A stretch of DNA of 64,000 nucleotides from Taeniopygia guttata (GCF_048771995.1 NC_133024.1:24630001-24694000); one strand, 5' to 3'; shown: positions 46,701 to 59,900, counted from the first letter of the stretch. Notes: generated from the letters alone by a model not told the origin. Numbers and translations are program-made.

Positions 46701-48777
46701 GTAGCTTGCTCCAGAGTTCCTCCTGAAGCAAATGCTGAATGGATATGAGTCGTCAGATGCAGCCAATAACAGTGGAAATGAGTTCACAAAGACATGGGAT
46801 GACCTCATGCGTCAGGTAATAGCTCTGAAAAGTCACTAATTACTAAATGCTCTGCAAGCCTGGAATTTCAAGTCCTCCTTAGGGCTGCTGGATAATAAAG
46901 AGGATGGCATCTGCCTTGAACCGTAAAGGAAGTTCTGAAACACTCCCCCTTTAACTCGTTTATCAGACAGCAGGCTGTCAAAGGCAGGCACTTCAAAAAT
47001 CTCTCCCATAAATCTGTGATGAATGCCTAACTGCTGTCCTGACATGTACAGGGCTGTGACCTGAGCCCACAAAGACCCTTTCCCTTCTGTGTCCCTGCAG
47101 AACCACTGCTGTGGGGTGAAGGGCCCCTCCGACTGGCAGGAGTACATGTCTGCCTTCCGCGCCACGCACAGCGACGCCGACTACCCCTGGCCACGGACGT
47201 GCTGCGTGATGAATGAAGAACAGCATCCTATCAGCCTTGATGGCTGCAAACTTGGAGTGCCTGGCTACTATAAAAGCAATGTAAGATCATCTCTGCTTTT
47301 TCCAGTTAGCATACATCAGTCAAAATGCCTTGCTGGAAGGGAAAGAAACCACGAATAGCCTTTCTCCTTCACTGTAAGCTACAGGTGTTCAGAAGTTTTC
47401 TGGAGGACAAGAAATGCCTATAGAGTCCTGGCCATGTTGCTCAACGTAGGCCAGGAATTTTTTTTTAGGATAAAGTCTTTCCTAATGGAGAGAGAAATCT
47501 CCCAAGCCACTGGTAAGAAATGACATCTCTAACATGTAGATGGACAGTAGCTAAATCAAACTTAGCTCAAAGATACAACATGAGTAGGCAAATCAGCAGT
47601 TCTCCTCCTCAAGGAAGAACTTTTCAGTAGACCATTGTGTCCTATTCACTAGGTTTCTGGGTCATAAGCATTAGCTTCTGAATTAGCTTGAATTTCTAGA
47701 AGGCATTCAAGCTCCCAAGTTTTCGTGACACTTCTTGATTCTGGAGTTCAATTCTGTGTCAACTGTGTTTGGTTATCTAAGTGCACTTGGCAAGTGGATG
47801 GCACAGCAAGTTGTCCTTGAAGTGTTTGAGATGGGTCTACTTTGTATTTGGAGCCAGAAGCAGGTAGGTTATCTGCAAGTTGTCAATAAGCAGCATAGCT
47901 TTGGCTTGGTTTTATGAGACACTCTGAGCTACCCAAATTTCAGTAGGAGAGGAGCATGCCACCATGCCACCTCAGTCTCTCTTGGGGGTGGATGCATTTG
48001 TCACCTTGCAGTGCAGGCTCATTGCTGGTGCTGAGTCATTGCCGGTTGTCTTTCAGGGTTGTTATGATGCTATTTCTGGGCCAGTGAAAGCATACCGGGG
48101 TGTTGCCTGGTTTGGCTTTGCCATCCTCTGCTGGACTGTGAGTACTTAATATTTGCCTTTATTTCCTCCTCTCTTGCTATTCCACACCCAGTTGGGTGGA
48201 GGTGGATGACAGGACTGACACATTTAAAACATCCATAGATTATCGTCATTCGTTCATCACAAATCTGCCTGTAGCCTGCTCCACTAAGGGCTACATTTAC
48301 AAGCTCCCCTCCATTCTTCCAGAGTGGGGGAACTAGGTGGCTTTCCAGCTTGCTGTGACCTGCTGCCATCTCAGCAATACAGCACAGCAAACTCAACCTT
48401 CTTTGTGGAGGGTATTGGATCACCATGATAGATAATTGAGCTTGTAGTTCGAAGATTTTGTATGAGTGTATTCAATACTCAGAGTTCAGCAGCTTCATAA
48501 TCCCCAGTGAGCAGAGTGATACAGTCAAATAGTTATAGCTGCATGTATCTTCTTTCTTTACTGTGTAGTTTCTGTGCAGATAAACTTTAAGATCCTCTGC
48601 CCAAACAGGCTTTGTTTTTCAAGAATTTATTTTGCTTTCTCCAACCAGTAGGACTAAATGAGGCTGGGGGAGGGGTGGAGAGGAGGAAATGGGGGGCAGA
48701 GAAACTAAATAGTGTTGTCATTTCAGTTCTGCGTCCTCCTTGGCACCATGTTCTACTGGAGTGGGATTGAAGACTGA
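43639..48777 (+). CDS. UPK1B: UPK1B, uroplakin-1B (tetraspanin), seven coding exons
   Basis: Uroplakin-1B is the tetraspanin that partners uroplakin-3 in the crystalline plaques of the urothelial apical membrane. Seven exons join in phase 0: 43639-43707, 44205-44405, 45905-45979, 46705-46815, 47101-47280, 48057-48137 and 48727-48777, giving 255 residues (human 260). TM1 spans about residues 12-36, TM2 60-85, TM3 91-113 and TM4 228-250, with the large loop between TM3 and TM4. The loop has the tetraspanin CCG motif (C155, C156, G157), C186-C187 in PRTCCV, C201 and C214, six cysteines in all. NNS at 136-138 is a possible N-glycosylation site, near the human one. All introns are GT-AG. Diagnostic uroplakin strings are CGIALTAEC, ASCITAATQQ, DADYPWPR and LGTMFYWS. 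It appears intact. Confidence is very high. Confidence 0.97.
44205..44405 (+). CDS. UPK1B: UPK1B coding exon 2 (TM1 end, small loop, TM2)
   Basis: Sixty-seven codons starting MCGIALTAEC. Includes the small extracellular loop (HGLDPLLKVTENSDIYAAAW) and TM2 up to SRTLLLV. Acceptor CTTCCCAG; donor GTG then GTAAGT. Confidence 0.97.
45905..45979 (+). CDS. UPK1B: UPK1B coding exon 3 (TM3)
   Basis: Twenty-five codons, YIILMLITFAFEMASCITAA plus TQQES, forming TM3. The SCITAATQQ string is typical of uroplakin-1B. Donor TCA then GTGAGT. Confidence 0.95.
46665..46698 (+). repeat. TTTG microsatellite and T-run at UPK1B intron 4 acceptor
   Basis: Several tandem TTTG units followed by TTTTGG and a run of T lead directly into CTGTAG, the acceptor of coding exon 4. 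The simple repeat therefore supplies the polypyrimidine tract. Confidence 0.8.
46705..46815 (+). CDS. UPK1B: UPK1B coding exon 4 (large loop, first part)
   Basis: Thirty-seven codons from LAPEFLLKQML to TWDDLMRQ, with the NNS sequon. Its acceptor polypyrimidine tract is a TTTG microsatellite followed by a T run. Confidence 0.95.
47101..47280 (+). CDS. UPK1B: UPK1B coding exon 5 (large loop, CCG motif)
   Basis: Sixty codons with NHCCGVKGPSDWQEY, DADYPWPRTCCVM and LDGCKLGVPGYY. Carries five of the six loop cysteines. The exon is GC-richer than its neighbours. Confidence 0.97.
48057..48137 (+). CDS. UPK1B: UPK1B coding exon 6 (end of loop, TM4)
   Basis: Twenty-seven codons, GCYDAISGPVKAYRGVAWFG plus FAILCWT: the sixth loop cysteine and start of TM4. 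Confidence 0.95.
48727..48777 (+). CDS. UPK1B: UPK1B terminal coding exon
   Basis: Encodes FCVLLGTMFYWSGIED and a TGA stop at 48775-48777: end of TM4 and a short cytoplasmic tail. Confidence 0.95.
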   Translation, partial: FCVLLGTMFYWSGIED

Positions 48778-49357
48778 AGGCCTGGTGTCCTCAGTGCTGT
48801 CCTGAAGAGCCATGTGAAGCTGCATTTGTTTGTCTCCCACTCCATTCTCCTCAGGCCATGGAGGATTTGAAGTTTTCCCACTACCTCTGCCATATATACT
48901 TTTGCCTCTCCAAAAACTTGACACAAAGAACTGATGACTGCAGGAAAGAATCTTCTCGTCCCTGCTTTGCCCCTTGTTCTGCAGCCTTAATGCCTCCTGG
49001 CTGAAGCACAATCCTTCTTTCACTGTGCAAGATGTCCTGGAGCATAAGATGAGAGAAAAAAAAAAAAAAAGTGGTCTGCTTTGTTCTTTGATGACATCAG
49101 AAAAGAAAATGTCCATATACACTTGGTCCAGAAAAATGTCTCTCTAAAATTAGTTTGAATTTAAATTATAATGCTTCAGCAAAGGCTATGTGAGCAAAAC
49201 TGTAACCTCCTGTGACCAGTAAGGACAGATGCTGCAAGGGAAAAGACTGCAGAATATATATGTATCTAATATATTCTACTGACCAAATTCTCTCGCTGGT
49301 CTCTGTCACCCTTGCCTTAGAATAAGGCAAATTCTCTGAGCATTTATGTGTGGCAGC

Positions 49358-49408
49358 AATAAAAACAAGTCAAAGGTAAAAAGTCTGTTGCTAGTCAAGC
49401 CCAATAAA
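49358..49408 (+). terminator. UPK1B: Two polyadenylation signals for UPK1B
   Basis: AATAAA occurs at 49358-49363 and again at 49403-49408, 0.6 kb after the stop codon. Either would end a compact 3' UTR. Confidence 0.55.
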
Positions 49409-50536
49409 AGGCTAGCTCACTCCTCAGCAATATGCTGCCTATATGCAAGCCTACCTCCTGTCACTGATTAAACTACTGCATGTGCTCCTACCTTCAGAAA
49501 TGCCAGGAAAAGCTCCATTTGCTAACAAGCAAATCCTTCAAAAAAGCTGTTGGGTACTTTTGTACATCTGTGGGCTAGGATTTGTGCAGAATACAAGGGG
49601 TTCTGTACTGTAGTTGCCTTTGCACTCATGGCTGTCTCATGCTCCTGGTTTATTGTGCTTCTTGCTTTAGCTACCTGCGTGTAAATGGTCACACCCCCTG
49701 TGTCATTCCCCTTCCACATCCCTGGATCGGGTAGGACAAAAGGCAAATAATGGCAGTGAATAAGTCTTGTGAAAAAATGCAAGCAAGGAGCTAACTGAAC
49801 CAAACTCAGTCCTTGCATCAGTGCTTGCAGTTGTCAGTCAGTTCAGTAAAGGCTCTTTACTTTGGTCCAGACTGAGCTGGTGTCTTTCCTAGTGAGCGCT
49901 CCAGTAGTTAAATGCATTGTCAGAAATGTGCTCCTCTGTAGAGTGTTTTAAGGTGAAGCCTCTTTCAAAGATGTGCTGGTTCAGGTCCCAATGCTTGCCA
50001 TCTGCCTTGCTTCTTTGTTTTTGTATATTCACCGAAATACTAATTAAAAAGAAGTGGAAGTGAATTTTTTTTCCTTGTTCAAGATTGTGTCTTTGGGAAG
50101 GGTAAATAATAAAAGTCTGTGTCTGGGACATGTGGGGCAGGGCAGTGACAGCTTTTAACAGCCTGTAACAGAGATGCTAAAGCGCCAAGATGCAGTGTGC
50201 TACAGAAACTCAGAAGCAAAATAATTCCTTGCCAGAGTGCTGGGGGAGAGGAGGAGGCAGATAAGGGTGAAGAGCTAGAGGAAGAAATGGGTCCCTGCAA
50301 CACAGAAGGAGTTTTCTATATGCCTGTGCCTTCAGAACTGACAATCCTCATGGATCAGCCACTCCCCTGGTTCAGTGGTGTGGTGACTGTCCTAGAGACT
50401 CTGAGGAATTCCATAAGGAAATTATTCTTCAGCACTTTTGTTGTGAGACTTGAGTCAGGGATTGACCATGCAGACATGTGTATGTCAGTGGTTAAGGTTT
50501 GGTTTTCGAGGGGGTGAAGGGGAGGTTTGGTGGTAG

Positions 50537-51004
50537 TGATGCCTTAGGTTTTAGCTTTTATATTTTTCAGATTCTGTACTGCTTTAGTGTGTAGTTCTGA
50601 TCTTCATATTAAGGGATAGTAAGTGCTCCTCACAGAACAGCTAGACAAAACAATTCCTTTTCTAGCTGGGGACCAAGGACAACAGACCCAAATTTAAGGT
50701 TCAAGAGCATAAACAATGTGGATTGAAGAGAAAAAAAAAAAAAAAAAAGAAGGTTGGGACTTCATAACCTAAAGCTATAATTGGACAATTAACTCCACTA
50801 TGCTAATGGACCAGAACTTATAGAAGTGAAAGACCTTGTGACTGATCACCCATTTTTATGACCATTTTAGTCCATCTTGGGTGTAGCCCTGGCTGGGTTC
50901 TTGTACTACCCAAGGTGCATCCCCTGAGGCCTTTTTAATAAATACCTACTCTATTCTTTAACTCCATCTAGCCTCTGTTCTAGGTCAGCCTTCACAAGGC
51001 ATCA
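50537..51004 (+). mobile_element. Solo LTR of an endogenous retrovirus
   Basis: A 468-bp element bounded by perfect 9-bp inverted termini TGATGCCTT (50537) and AAGGCATCA (ends 51004). It is flanked by a 4-bp duplication GTAG (50533-50536 and 51005-51008). An AATAAA at 50937-50942 lies in the expected place before the 3' end, so the LTR reads on the plus strand. A long A run lies at about 50731-50748. No internal retroviral sequence accompanies it, so this is a fossil solo LTR left by recombination. The 4-bp duplication suggests an ERV1-like family. The intact termini and duplication suggest modest age, but a solo LTR cannot be dated without a family consensus. Confidence 0.82.
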
Positions 51005-51009
51005 GTAGG

Positions 51010-54000
51010 GTTGGGTGTTTTTATGTATATGCTGCTGAAAGCTACAGTAATACGTAAATGTAAAGAAATCTAAAGAGGATCAGCATCTGCCAAAGTTAGG
51101 GAGCAATGGCAAAGAATAGATTCTCTGCTACTTGCCAGAAACTTCTAATTCCTGCCAACTGCAACAGCAGAGAGGGGAGAAATGGGGCAGGAAGGATATG
51201 GCAGGCACAGAGACTCTGTCCTTGCTCAGCCAAACACCTCCAATAACTCTTGGTCGTGGAAAGCTGCCCTCCTGCATAAGGGCCTCTTACCTGAGTTTTT
51301 TCTGAAACTCAAGCAGCTCTGCAAATGGATGAAACAACTGGTTGTGGGACTTTCTAGAGGCTAGTAAGGCCTTCTGAACATGGGTGTCACTGGACATTTT
51401 GCCTGAAGAAAATGGTTGGACCACAGAAGCAGGTATGATCAAATATTTCTTTCCTCTTCTGTTCTTTTGCTTCAGACTTTTCTGCTCCATCTAAGTGTGG
51501 TATGATTACAGCACTGCATTTAATATAAAGGGAAATGCTGCAGGATTTTGAAGGAGAAGAAAAACTGAGAATAGTTTCAATAGACTATTGCAGTATTAAC
51601 TGCTCCAACCAGTTGCAAATGATACCATTGACCTATTACATAACTGGCAGCTCAAGTCAATTCAGTTTGGGTTCTTCAAATGTGCTTTCTGCTTCTTAAG
51701 CCTTTCCCTCCCATTGCAATTTATGATTTCTGTACTAAAAAAATAAAAGCTGTGACCAAGTAAACCAGGCATTGCTGGATTTGTGCAGAAGTGCCAAACA
51801 TGCCACAGTGCATCAAGAAAAAAACAGCTTTATCTGCCTGAACTAAGGGGAAAGGAGAGGATTGGACTGATGACAGAATGATGTTTATCAGGGTCATGAA
51901 ATATCCTGCTGAAAAATCAGAAAAAGCTGTACTTCTGAAGGTGGATTCCAGCCTCTGAAATTAGCTGGGGTGCCAGGGAAAGGGTGAGGAAGGGATGGAG
52001 TCTGTGATAAGAATGGTGGTGACCAGGTTTATGTGTCAGCTGAGACTTGTAAAAAACTCCTGGTCATTCTCATCTGTGTGGATTGCTTCCTGAAGGCATG
52101 GATGTACATGGTCTTCAGAGCAGGCAGTATGCATGTGTGCATAAGAACTGCTGGATTAAGACATCCTGCTAAAACAGGATGAAGGAAAAAATGCTGCAGG
52201 TGAAAGTCATTTGGTTTGTTTGCAGATTTGCTCTGTCCATTTATTCTCTATAGGTGTGAATATTCACAATTCTCTCATGGCAATAAAAGCACAGTTCAAT
52301 TCTCCCATGGGGTTACCAAATGTATTTTTAGATTCTTAATTTACTGCAATAATCCCAGCTCTGAGAAATGAAGAGTCTCACTGAGATGCACCCTCTGCTC
52401 ATAACTGATGGAATGCTGTATCCTCCAATCCAAAAAGAATCCCACATCCTCAACTGCTGGCCTCCCACACACATAGAAATGTAACCTGCTGGTTTTCACC
52501 CTGCTGAAAGTTTGTTGCTGGCAGTACTGAAGGTGTCTGTCTGTTCCTTCAGGCAATGGGGCAATGTGGGGCTGCTGTTGTGTATTTTGTGCCTCAACCC
52601 CATTTTTCCAACAAGTTTTCCTACCCCTTGCTCCTTTCCCCTCACTTCTTCTGCATGAGACCTCTTTGCATGGACCCTTTCAGGCCCTATTTTTCTTTAC
52701 TTTGCTGGTTCATGTATACCATACAATGGCCAATAGTCATACTTACATCTGGCTACCCACCTCATTGGGAAAACTAGGACCCAGGCTGACAGTGGTGCTC
52801 TGTATCTTCTGACGTGGGTGATTTATTCCTGTCCCTGCTCACTGCCCTGGCATCTTCATTTTTCACATTCCTTACAACAGGGACTCATGCCAAGCAAATG
52901 TTTTTTGGGACCAGTGACCTAAAACTAGCTCCTAAATGAATCCTTCTACTCCCAACCCTTGGCAGCCCTGCCCTCCTTGGCAACTGGGGAAATCCCCTGC
53001 AACGTGTGGTATGCTGGGAACCTCCTGCAAGAGCTCTGCCTGTAATCTCAAGCATCTTTAGGAGATCTTGCTTTGGGAGGAGTGAATTTTGAGTGCTGAG
53101 GTTTTATCCTCAGCAGGAAAAAAGGTGAGGGTGTTTCTGACTTGCTTGCGAGGTGAAATTGCATCACAGGCAAGGTCATGTGCAGTTCTTGCACGATCAC
53201 CAGTTGAGATAAACCCTGCAAGAGAGAAAAGTGATGAGCAGTGAGCTGCTCTGGCTGCCCAGGGCTGTTGCTAACTGTGAGCCAATGCAGGTCTTCTCTA
53301 TTCTCCCCAAAGCCATGCTCACCTTTAGCAGGGTGCTGTGGTTGGCACAGAGACTGGAGACTGTAAATCCAAGTCACCCTGTAAATAACCAGCCTAGTCC
53401 TTTTATACTGTGTGACCCTTGATATTTAAAGTAAATTATTTCACAGTGGAAAAAGGGGGGGGGGGTGGAAAGTAAAGCAGTTTGTGAGCACTATTTTACT
53501 ATTTTTTTTTTGGTTTATTCTTCCTGATCCCTGTGAAGGAAGAGGAAAAGAAAATGTTACCTGATATTCTTCAGACTGGTTCAACTCAATCTTATGGCTG
53601 TTGGGTGTTGGGTTTCTTTCCCGTTTTGGGTTTTACTTATCTAGAAACTTCCTCTGTTGAATAATCATCATGTGTGTTATTCTCCTTTCTCCAGTTCTGG
53701 TTGTTCCCATGTTTGTGTGCCTTGTGGTTCTTTCTTAAGCAGCTACAAAGTTGGGTTTCTTTTGAAGTCATTTCCTCTCGCTGAATTCAAGTAATTCCTG
53801 GTCTTTTCAGATAAGGGATTTAAATGACAGAGAAATATACCCTCTGCAACAGATGTGCTACAGAAGAAAACAGGTCCCATTTTAAGATGGATCTGGACCC
53901 AAACTGCAGACATAATTCTTAGGAGTTGTTTAGGTTTGCAAAATGTAGCTCATCTCCCACTGCAGTTTGCTAATAAGGCATATGAAAATATGTTTAATTA

Positions 54001-56980
54001 TGGAGTGAGGCAAATATTCAAGTTTTAACACACTGTCTACCTTCTGAGAGCATCAGGACTCTGGCAGATCTGAGCTTTGCAGATCCTACTCATTTCTAAT
54101 CCTTTACACTGAAACTGTTCATCCTTTACCCTTGTGGTGAGGCATGTTCTTTGAATAGTTTATCCTGTCCAGATGGAAAATGAAATCTCACTGCCTTTCT
54201 CTATCTTGGCTCTTATGATTTTGTTCTTTTTGGTGGTGGTGGTGCCACCTTGTGCCAGTCTCCCTTCCCTGCCCTGCCTGCCTCCCCTTTGCTGCCAGCT
54301 GACCTTTAGCCCCATCCAGTGAGATAGCAGTGGGATGTCCTGCTGCCCAGAGCTGCTGGACTCCTGTGTTGCCGTGAGGATGCACAAGACACCAGTGTCA
54401 AACGTTGCTTGGTGCTGGCTAAGGTTTGGGTTGATTCCTGCTTAACAGCCACCTTGGGAACTTGCTTAATCCTGGTTTTGGCTTAGCTGAAAGCATCCAA
54501 AATGTTGTAGCTGTGGCTTTCAGTACAGCCTCCACAGGGCATTGCCCTGAGTCAGGCAGGCAAAAGAAAACTGCCTCAAAGAGTGTTCAAGCACTTCCAT
54601 GTGTTTCAGCTCCCTGATTTAGGGCACAGAGCCGACTGCAGCAGGAGCAGGTCTGCAGTGTCCCTTTGGCCTGGTTTTTGTAACCATGGGAATTCTGTGG
54701 GGCAGTCTGAGGTTCTCCCCTTGCCTTATGGCCAAGTCATTGTGAGACTCTGTGGCACAAAGAATGGGAAAATACTGGTTCTCATACAGCACTAATAATT
54801 GGCTCTGGCTAACAACAATTCCAGAGTTCAACAAACTTGGTTTTCTCTCTCAATTTGTATGCCAGTTGCCATGGTAAGCAGGAAGCACAACCCAGGCATT
54901 TTCCTAAAGGGAAACTGAAGTCATGAAGAAGGTAGGAAAGGGAGTCAAGCCCTGAGTTCAGCTGCTGAGTAGGAAAAAAAAATATTTCATTTAACCTGAT
55001 GATTCATCCACCTTTAGGGAGAACAGTGATCAAGTTGCACTGCAGATACATCCACTGAGGGTACAAGCACAAAACACTCCTCTTTTTTTCCCCTCTCTTT
55101 GACCCCAGGATGGAATAAGGGACACAATAATAATATTCACTTCCATGATACAGCTCAGAGATTGGCTCAATGACAGCCAAGGAACTAAATTAATAATTTG
55201 TTTAAGTTCTTGTTTGTCCTTTACAAATCAACAGAAGTGCATAAATGATGCACCAGTAGCCTTCATAGTAATTTCTCCTGTTCCAGCCTGGCTTCTGCTG
55301 TATAAGAACTGGGATCACAAAGGTTTTCCATGCTCTACTCTGAGCTGCTCTGCATTATCACAGACAAGGCAGAATTCTACAGAAGATGTGCTAAATATGA
55401 GGACATGGTTGCATATCACTGAAACTTCAGCCTGGTAGAACTAGCAATGATAAGAGAAAAGATTATTTTACCCTTGAAAATTTTAAAGCATTTCAGGTGA
55501 CAGTAATTCTACATAAATCTCCAAGCCCACTCTTCATTTTCGGAGCTGCAGAGCAACTGCAGCTCCCATAACCCCCAATCAGAAAAGTGTGTGGTCAGGC
55601 CCTAACCTTCAGTCCCCACCATCAAAGCCCACACAAACACAGATCAATGCCCTGGTCACTCACAAAACAAAAGAGGGGCTCAAACTCCATGTGAGAGGAT
55701 GACAAAAGCATTTGCACTGTATTCATAAACCAAATCCAGAAAAAAAAAAAAAGTTCCACAACATCACTAGGGCACAGATCTGTTTTTATAAAAACTCCAG
55801 TTTAATCTCATGGCTGAGACCTGGCAAAACATCTTTCTTTTGTGGCTGTTTTCTTTTTTTTTTTTTTTTTTTTTTTTAACAATCACGCACAGAGGCAGGC
55901 AAGTCCACACAAAGAAAAAAGCTTAACAAAACTGCAATTCATCAGAGCTAGCAGGAAAAATAATCACAAAACCAGGGCCAGTGGGATGGAGTCAGTCCTC
56001 TTCATAGTGTCCAGCTTCCATCCCTTCTCTTGACCTGGCAGCAAATAATATTCAAAAGGGGACTAGTGCCTGCAAGCACAAGATCCAAGGTCTGGACTGC
56101 TGTATGGAGCCCTCAGAAAATTCTTGCCTTCTGCCATCCTTCCTTTCTGGGGCTGTTAAAGTCCTACTCCATCTCCTGTTGAACTCAATGGAAAGTTTTC
56201 CATTCCTTGCTTGGAACAGAATTAGTTTTCACCAACCCTTGACATTAGTTAGGAGCAAGCAAAGTTTAAACAAAATAGGGATCAGCTGCAGCTTCTCCCC
56301 CATCCCTGCAGATTTTTATTCTTTTTTTTTTTTTTTCCCAGAGATGGAGAGAAACAAAAAGAACAACTGAAAAACCTGGGCATGCTTGAAGGGCTGTATA
56401 TGCTTCAGTAGAGTGTTTGCATTTTCGAGGCCTGGAGAGAAGCTTGTGGTGGAAAGCTAAATCAGCCCTTGAACTCTGGTCTCCCCTGGTCTTGTCCCTC
56501 CTTTCCCAGGACAAGATCCTTCTCAGGAAAGCACATTCATGCCTTCTGCCCACCACAGATTAACCAGGACTAATTGTGGGCAAATAGCCACTTGATCTCA
56601 CACTCTCAGTGCTGCAAACATAGCAGCAGAAAACAGTTCTACGCATCAGCCCAAGTTTCACAGATGTGTAAAATACTATTTAGGTAATTCCTTCATGTTA
56701 ATTACATTTCCTTCTTTTAATACATTTACATAGAATGATCTTTTATATATATATATATAAAATTTAAAAATATTCACCAATACAGGTGTTTCAGAATTCA
56801 TTAAAAAAAAGAAAAATATTTTGATTGCACCATTTGGATGCTGGATGAGGGAAAATGTTGCAGACTTCATGGATGCTCTCTAATACAGACTTAAGTTCCT
56901 CTGAAGCTCTAAAGGTGAAAAAATAAGTACTTCAGTCTTTATGCAGTGATAGCATGAGATGGACAGCCCAGAGGGCTGGG
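51010..56980. other. Intergenic between UPK1B and ARHGAP31
   Basis: No exon is recognised. In particular no galactosyltransferase exon is seen, although B4GALT4 lies between these genes in human. Simple sequences include an 11-base G run at 53455-53465, a poly(T) run at about 55854-55877 and an AT microsatellite at about 56742-56760. Confidence 0.5.
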
Positions 56981-56986
56981 GTTTAT

Positions 56987-59900
56987 AAGGTTAAATATAA
57001 CCTTTATTTCTGTTTACTCTCCTGCCAGTGAGGCAGCTCCCACACGAGTTAACATTATCCATGTCCCTCCTTTCCATCAGGGATTCTCACTTTTGCCAGC
57101 TCAGCTATTTCACTGTGAGCTACATTTAAGAGAAGCTGCACCAACCCTCTGACTACATGAGAAGAATAAGTGAAATATACTCACTCTTCTTCCACTTGTA
57201 AAAACCCACAAGCAACACATGCTGGTCATATTTTGTCATGTCTCATACTGGGGCCATCTGCAAACTGGGCAACAACCTTTACTTTCCACAGTCTCAGGAG
57301 AATTGAAATGTACTGCAGGGTCTCTGAAGTGATCCTTGTGGAGCTGCAGATGATGAGCCAGTCTATTTAGGAAGGCCCTTTCAATAATGCCAAGAAAAAC
57401 CAGCTTTGCTCACCTGGGCCAGACCCATCTCCCATAAATCCAATCTATCCTTCTTCACAGTGCTTCACAGATAAATGAAGGAAAAACAGAAACAAAACCC
57501 ACAAACAAACAAATAAACAAAAATAACAAAAACCAAACCCAAAGCCAAGGAGAAAAAACACAAGAAATAAGAAAATCCTTTCTTAAAGAGATAAGGTCTG
57601 ACCCTGAACTGACATTGGGGATAGCTTAGTAAAGCTGGCTCTCAGGAAGCTCCTGCCACCCAGCCAGCACCATTCACTGGGAGGTGGCATCTGTCTTCTG
57701 GCCCTGTCCTACTCCCAAACTCTGGTCCTTCAAGCTGACTGCAGGTACCACTATCAGCATGGATCCATCATCAAATTTTACAGACTCTGCAGAAGGCTGA
57801 GTCTGAAGCTGAGAACAACATGGCACCTTGCAACCAAGAATGTGCTTTCATCTCTGCAGGACCTGGAGCTTAATTTTAAGAGTTCTGGATACATCAGCTG
57901 AAGGCTGGAGATTAAATTGTAGATAAGCAATGGGATCAAGCTACAACACAGAGATACCATTGCAGCATCTCTGCTTAATTAAAATCCAGGACCTAGATCT
58001 GAGTTCAAATTCTGAAACATCCTTTAAAAGTATAGTCTGGATACAGATCTTATTTGAGGCTGATCTTTAATATCAAGTAAAGATTTCTAATAATTTTCTC
58101 TTGCAGGAGTTTCACCACTTATGCCAAAAGCGCTATTACTTACTGGAATGCTGTTATGAATAGAGACAGTGTATTATATACAAATTGCCAGACCTCATTT
58201 CTTGTTCATAGATCAGCTTATATGAAAATAAGGAGGTGGAAAAAAATGGTTGTTATATGCAAGGTTTCATCACATTTTCTTTTCCTTCTGATGCATTACT
58301 TTGTCAGCTTCTCTCGCTCCCTTCCAGGTGCCTTGGCAGTCAAAACTTCTAGGACCTGAGAGACTGTAAGTCCTTGTCCAAAGTAAATTCTTTCGTCGAT
58401 GCCAAAAAACCTGGGCATCATTTCCACAGCTTTTACTTCCTCTAAAACCTTATCACAATACCTCATCTAGCACCTTCCCTTTGTCATTAACCTAGCCATG
58501 GCAACTAAGAGCTTTCTCATGAGGCAGTGACATGTATATGCAGTGTGGAGCTGTGCTAACTATGAGGAGCATGAAGGACTGGAAATTCCCTAGTTTTAAT
58601 AACAGGCATATTATGATCTTGGAGTAGAATAATACAATTGTCATGAAGCTGCATATTTTGGGCCTGCTGTCCACAGCTTGCCCAGGTAAAGCATAGGCTG
58701 CTGCCTGTGAAAGAACATGGACCCAAATAAGAACTCCAGGCTCTCATCTGGTTTAATAATCTCCCTCAACAAAACCGACAGCACAGACTTAGTTCTCTGC
58801 TCTGTTCCCATGTGGCACTATACACAAATAAAGAGTGCAGTGGGGAGGATCGAAGACTGCAGCTTGTGACAAGGAAAAGCCCTCTTGTTTTTCACATTCC
58901 CTTTGGAAATGGAAGGAGTAAATTCTGCTGAAGATATATTCCTTGCGTTTGTGGGCCCATGACTTCTCAAAAATACCCTGGCATATCTCTCCTTTAGCAA
59001 TCAAAGAGTTCAGAGAAAGCACTGTATGGGGGGGCTCAGGGCCCTCCAGCCACAATGGCACTAATAAAGTGACACAGTCTATGCAGTCTAGGAGCTCATG
59101 GGGTGAGTTTACCAACCACTGGAAATTGCCAGTACTTCACAAAACAAAGCCCTAAACACACATCTTTTGGGAAATTCTGGCTGACACTCATTGTGGTGGT
59201 TATAGCACTTCCTAATAGTTTACTGCTTAAACTATAGCCCATCACACCCACCTGAGGGCTTGCAGACTCAGACATCTCCAGGAATGATGGCCCCTGCAAG
59301 CACATTACAGGGACAATCTCAGTGCTGGCAGCAACACCTGTGTTCCCGTCTCCTCTGTAGTCACCAGTGACACTTAAATTGCACAGACAGCACAGGCTGT
59401 ACCTGACTTTGCCATCACCCACAGTCATAGATCAGGCAACAGATGAGCCTGTGGTGAATACAGAGTTAGAAGCTTTATAAAGGAAGCTTTAATTCTATTC
59501 CCATGGCAGCTGTTGCATATCTGAACACGTATTTGCCTGTAACATTAATGTTTCCTTCAGGAGAGAGTTTAATTCACTTCAAATCCCCCTCTCAGGACTT
59601 GTTCATGATCTGTTCTGCAGTCCCACAAATCATCCACTTTACCATACTCTTAATCAATCTGAAAGCACTGAGGTCCAGGGTGGTGGCAACCAGCCACACT
59701 CCAGAAGGAACAGTGTAAAATCATAGGAGACAAAACTGAAATGGAGAAGAAGCACCTGGGGACATGCCACACAGTGGCAATGAAAGACCAAGGGTCAAAG
59801 ATATGTCAGTCAGGGTGCAAGAGGGCAAAAGCCCAAGGACATGGAGATAAGATCCTCTTACTTTTGTCTGCTGTTGGCAGTGTGGAGCTCAGCTGGAGAC

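Noticed and set aside
46993-47226. Minus-strand frame overlapping UPK1B exon 5
   Set aside because: Antisense shadow of a GC-rich coding exon.
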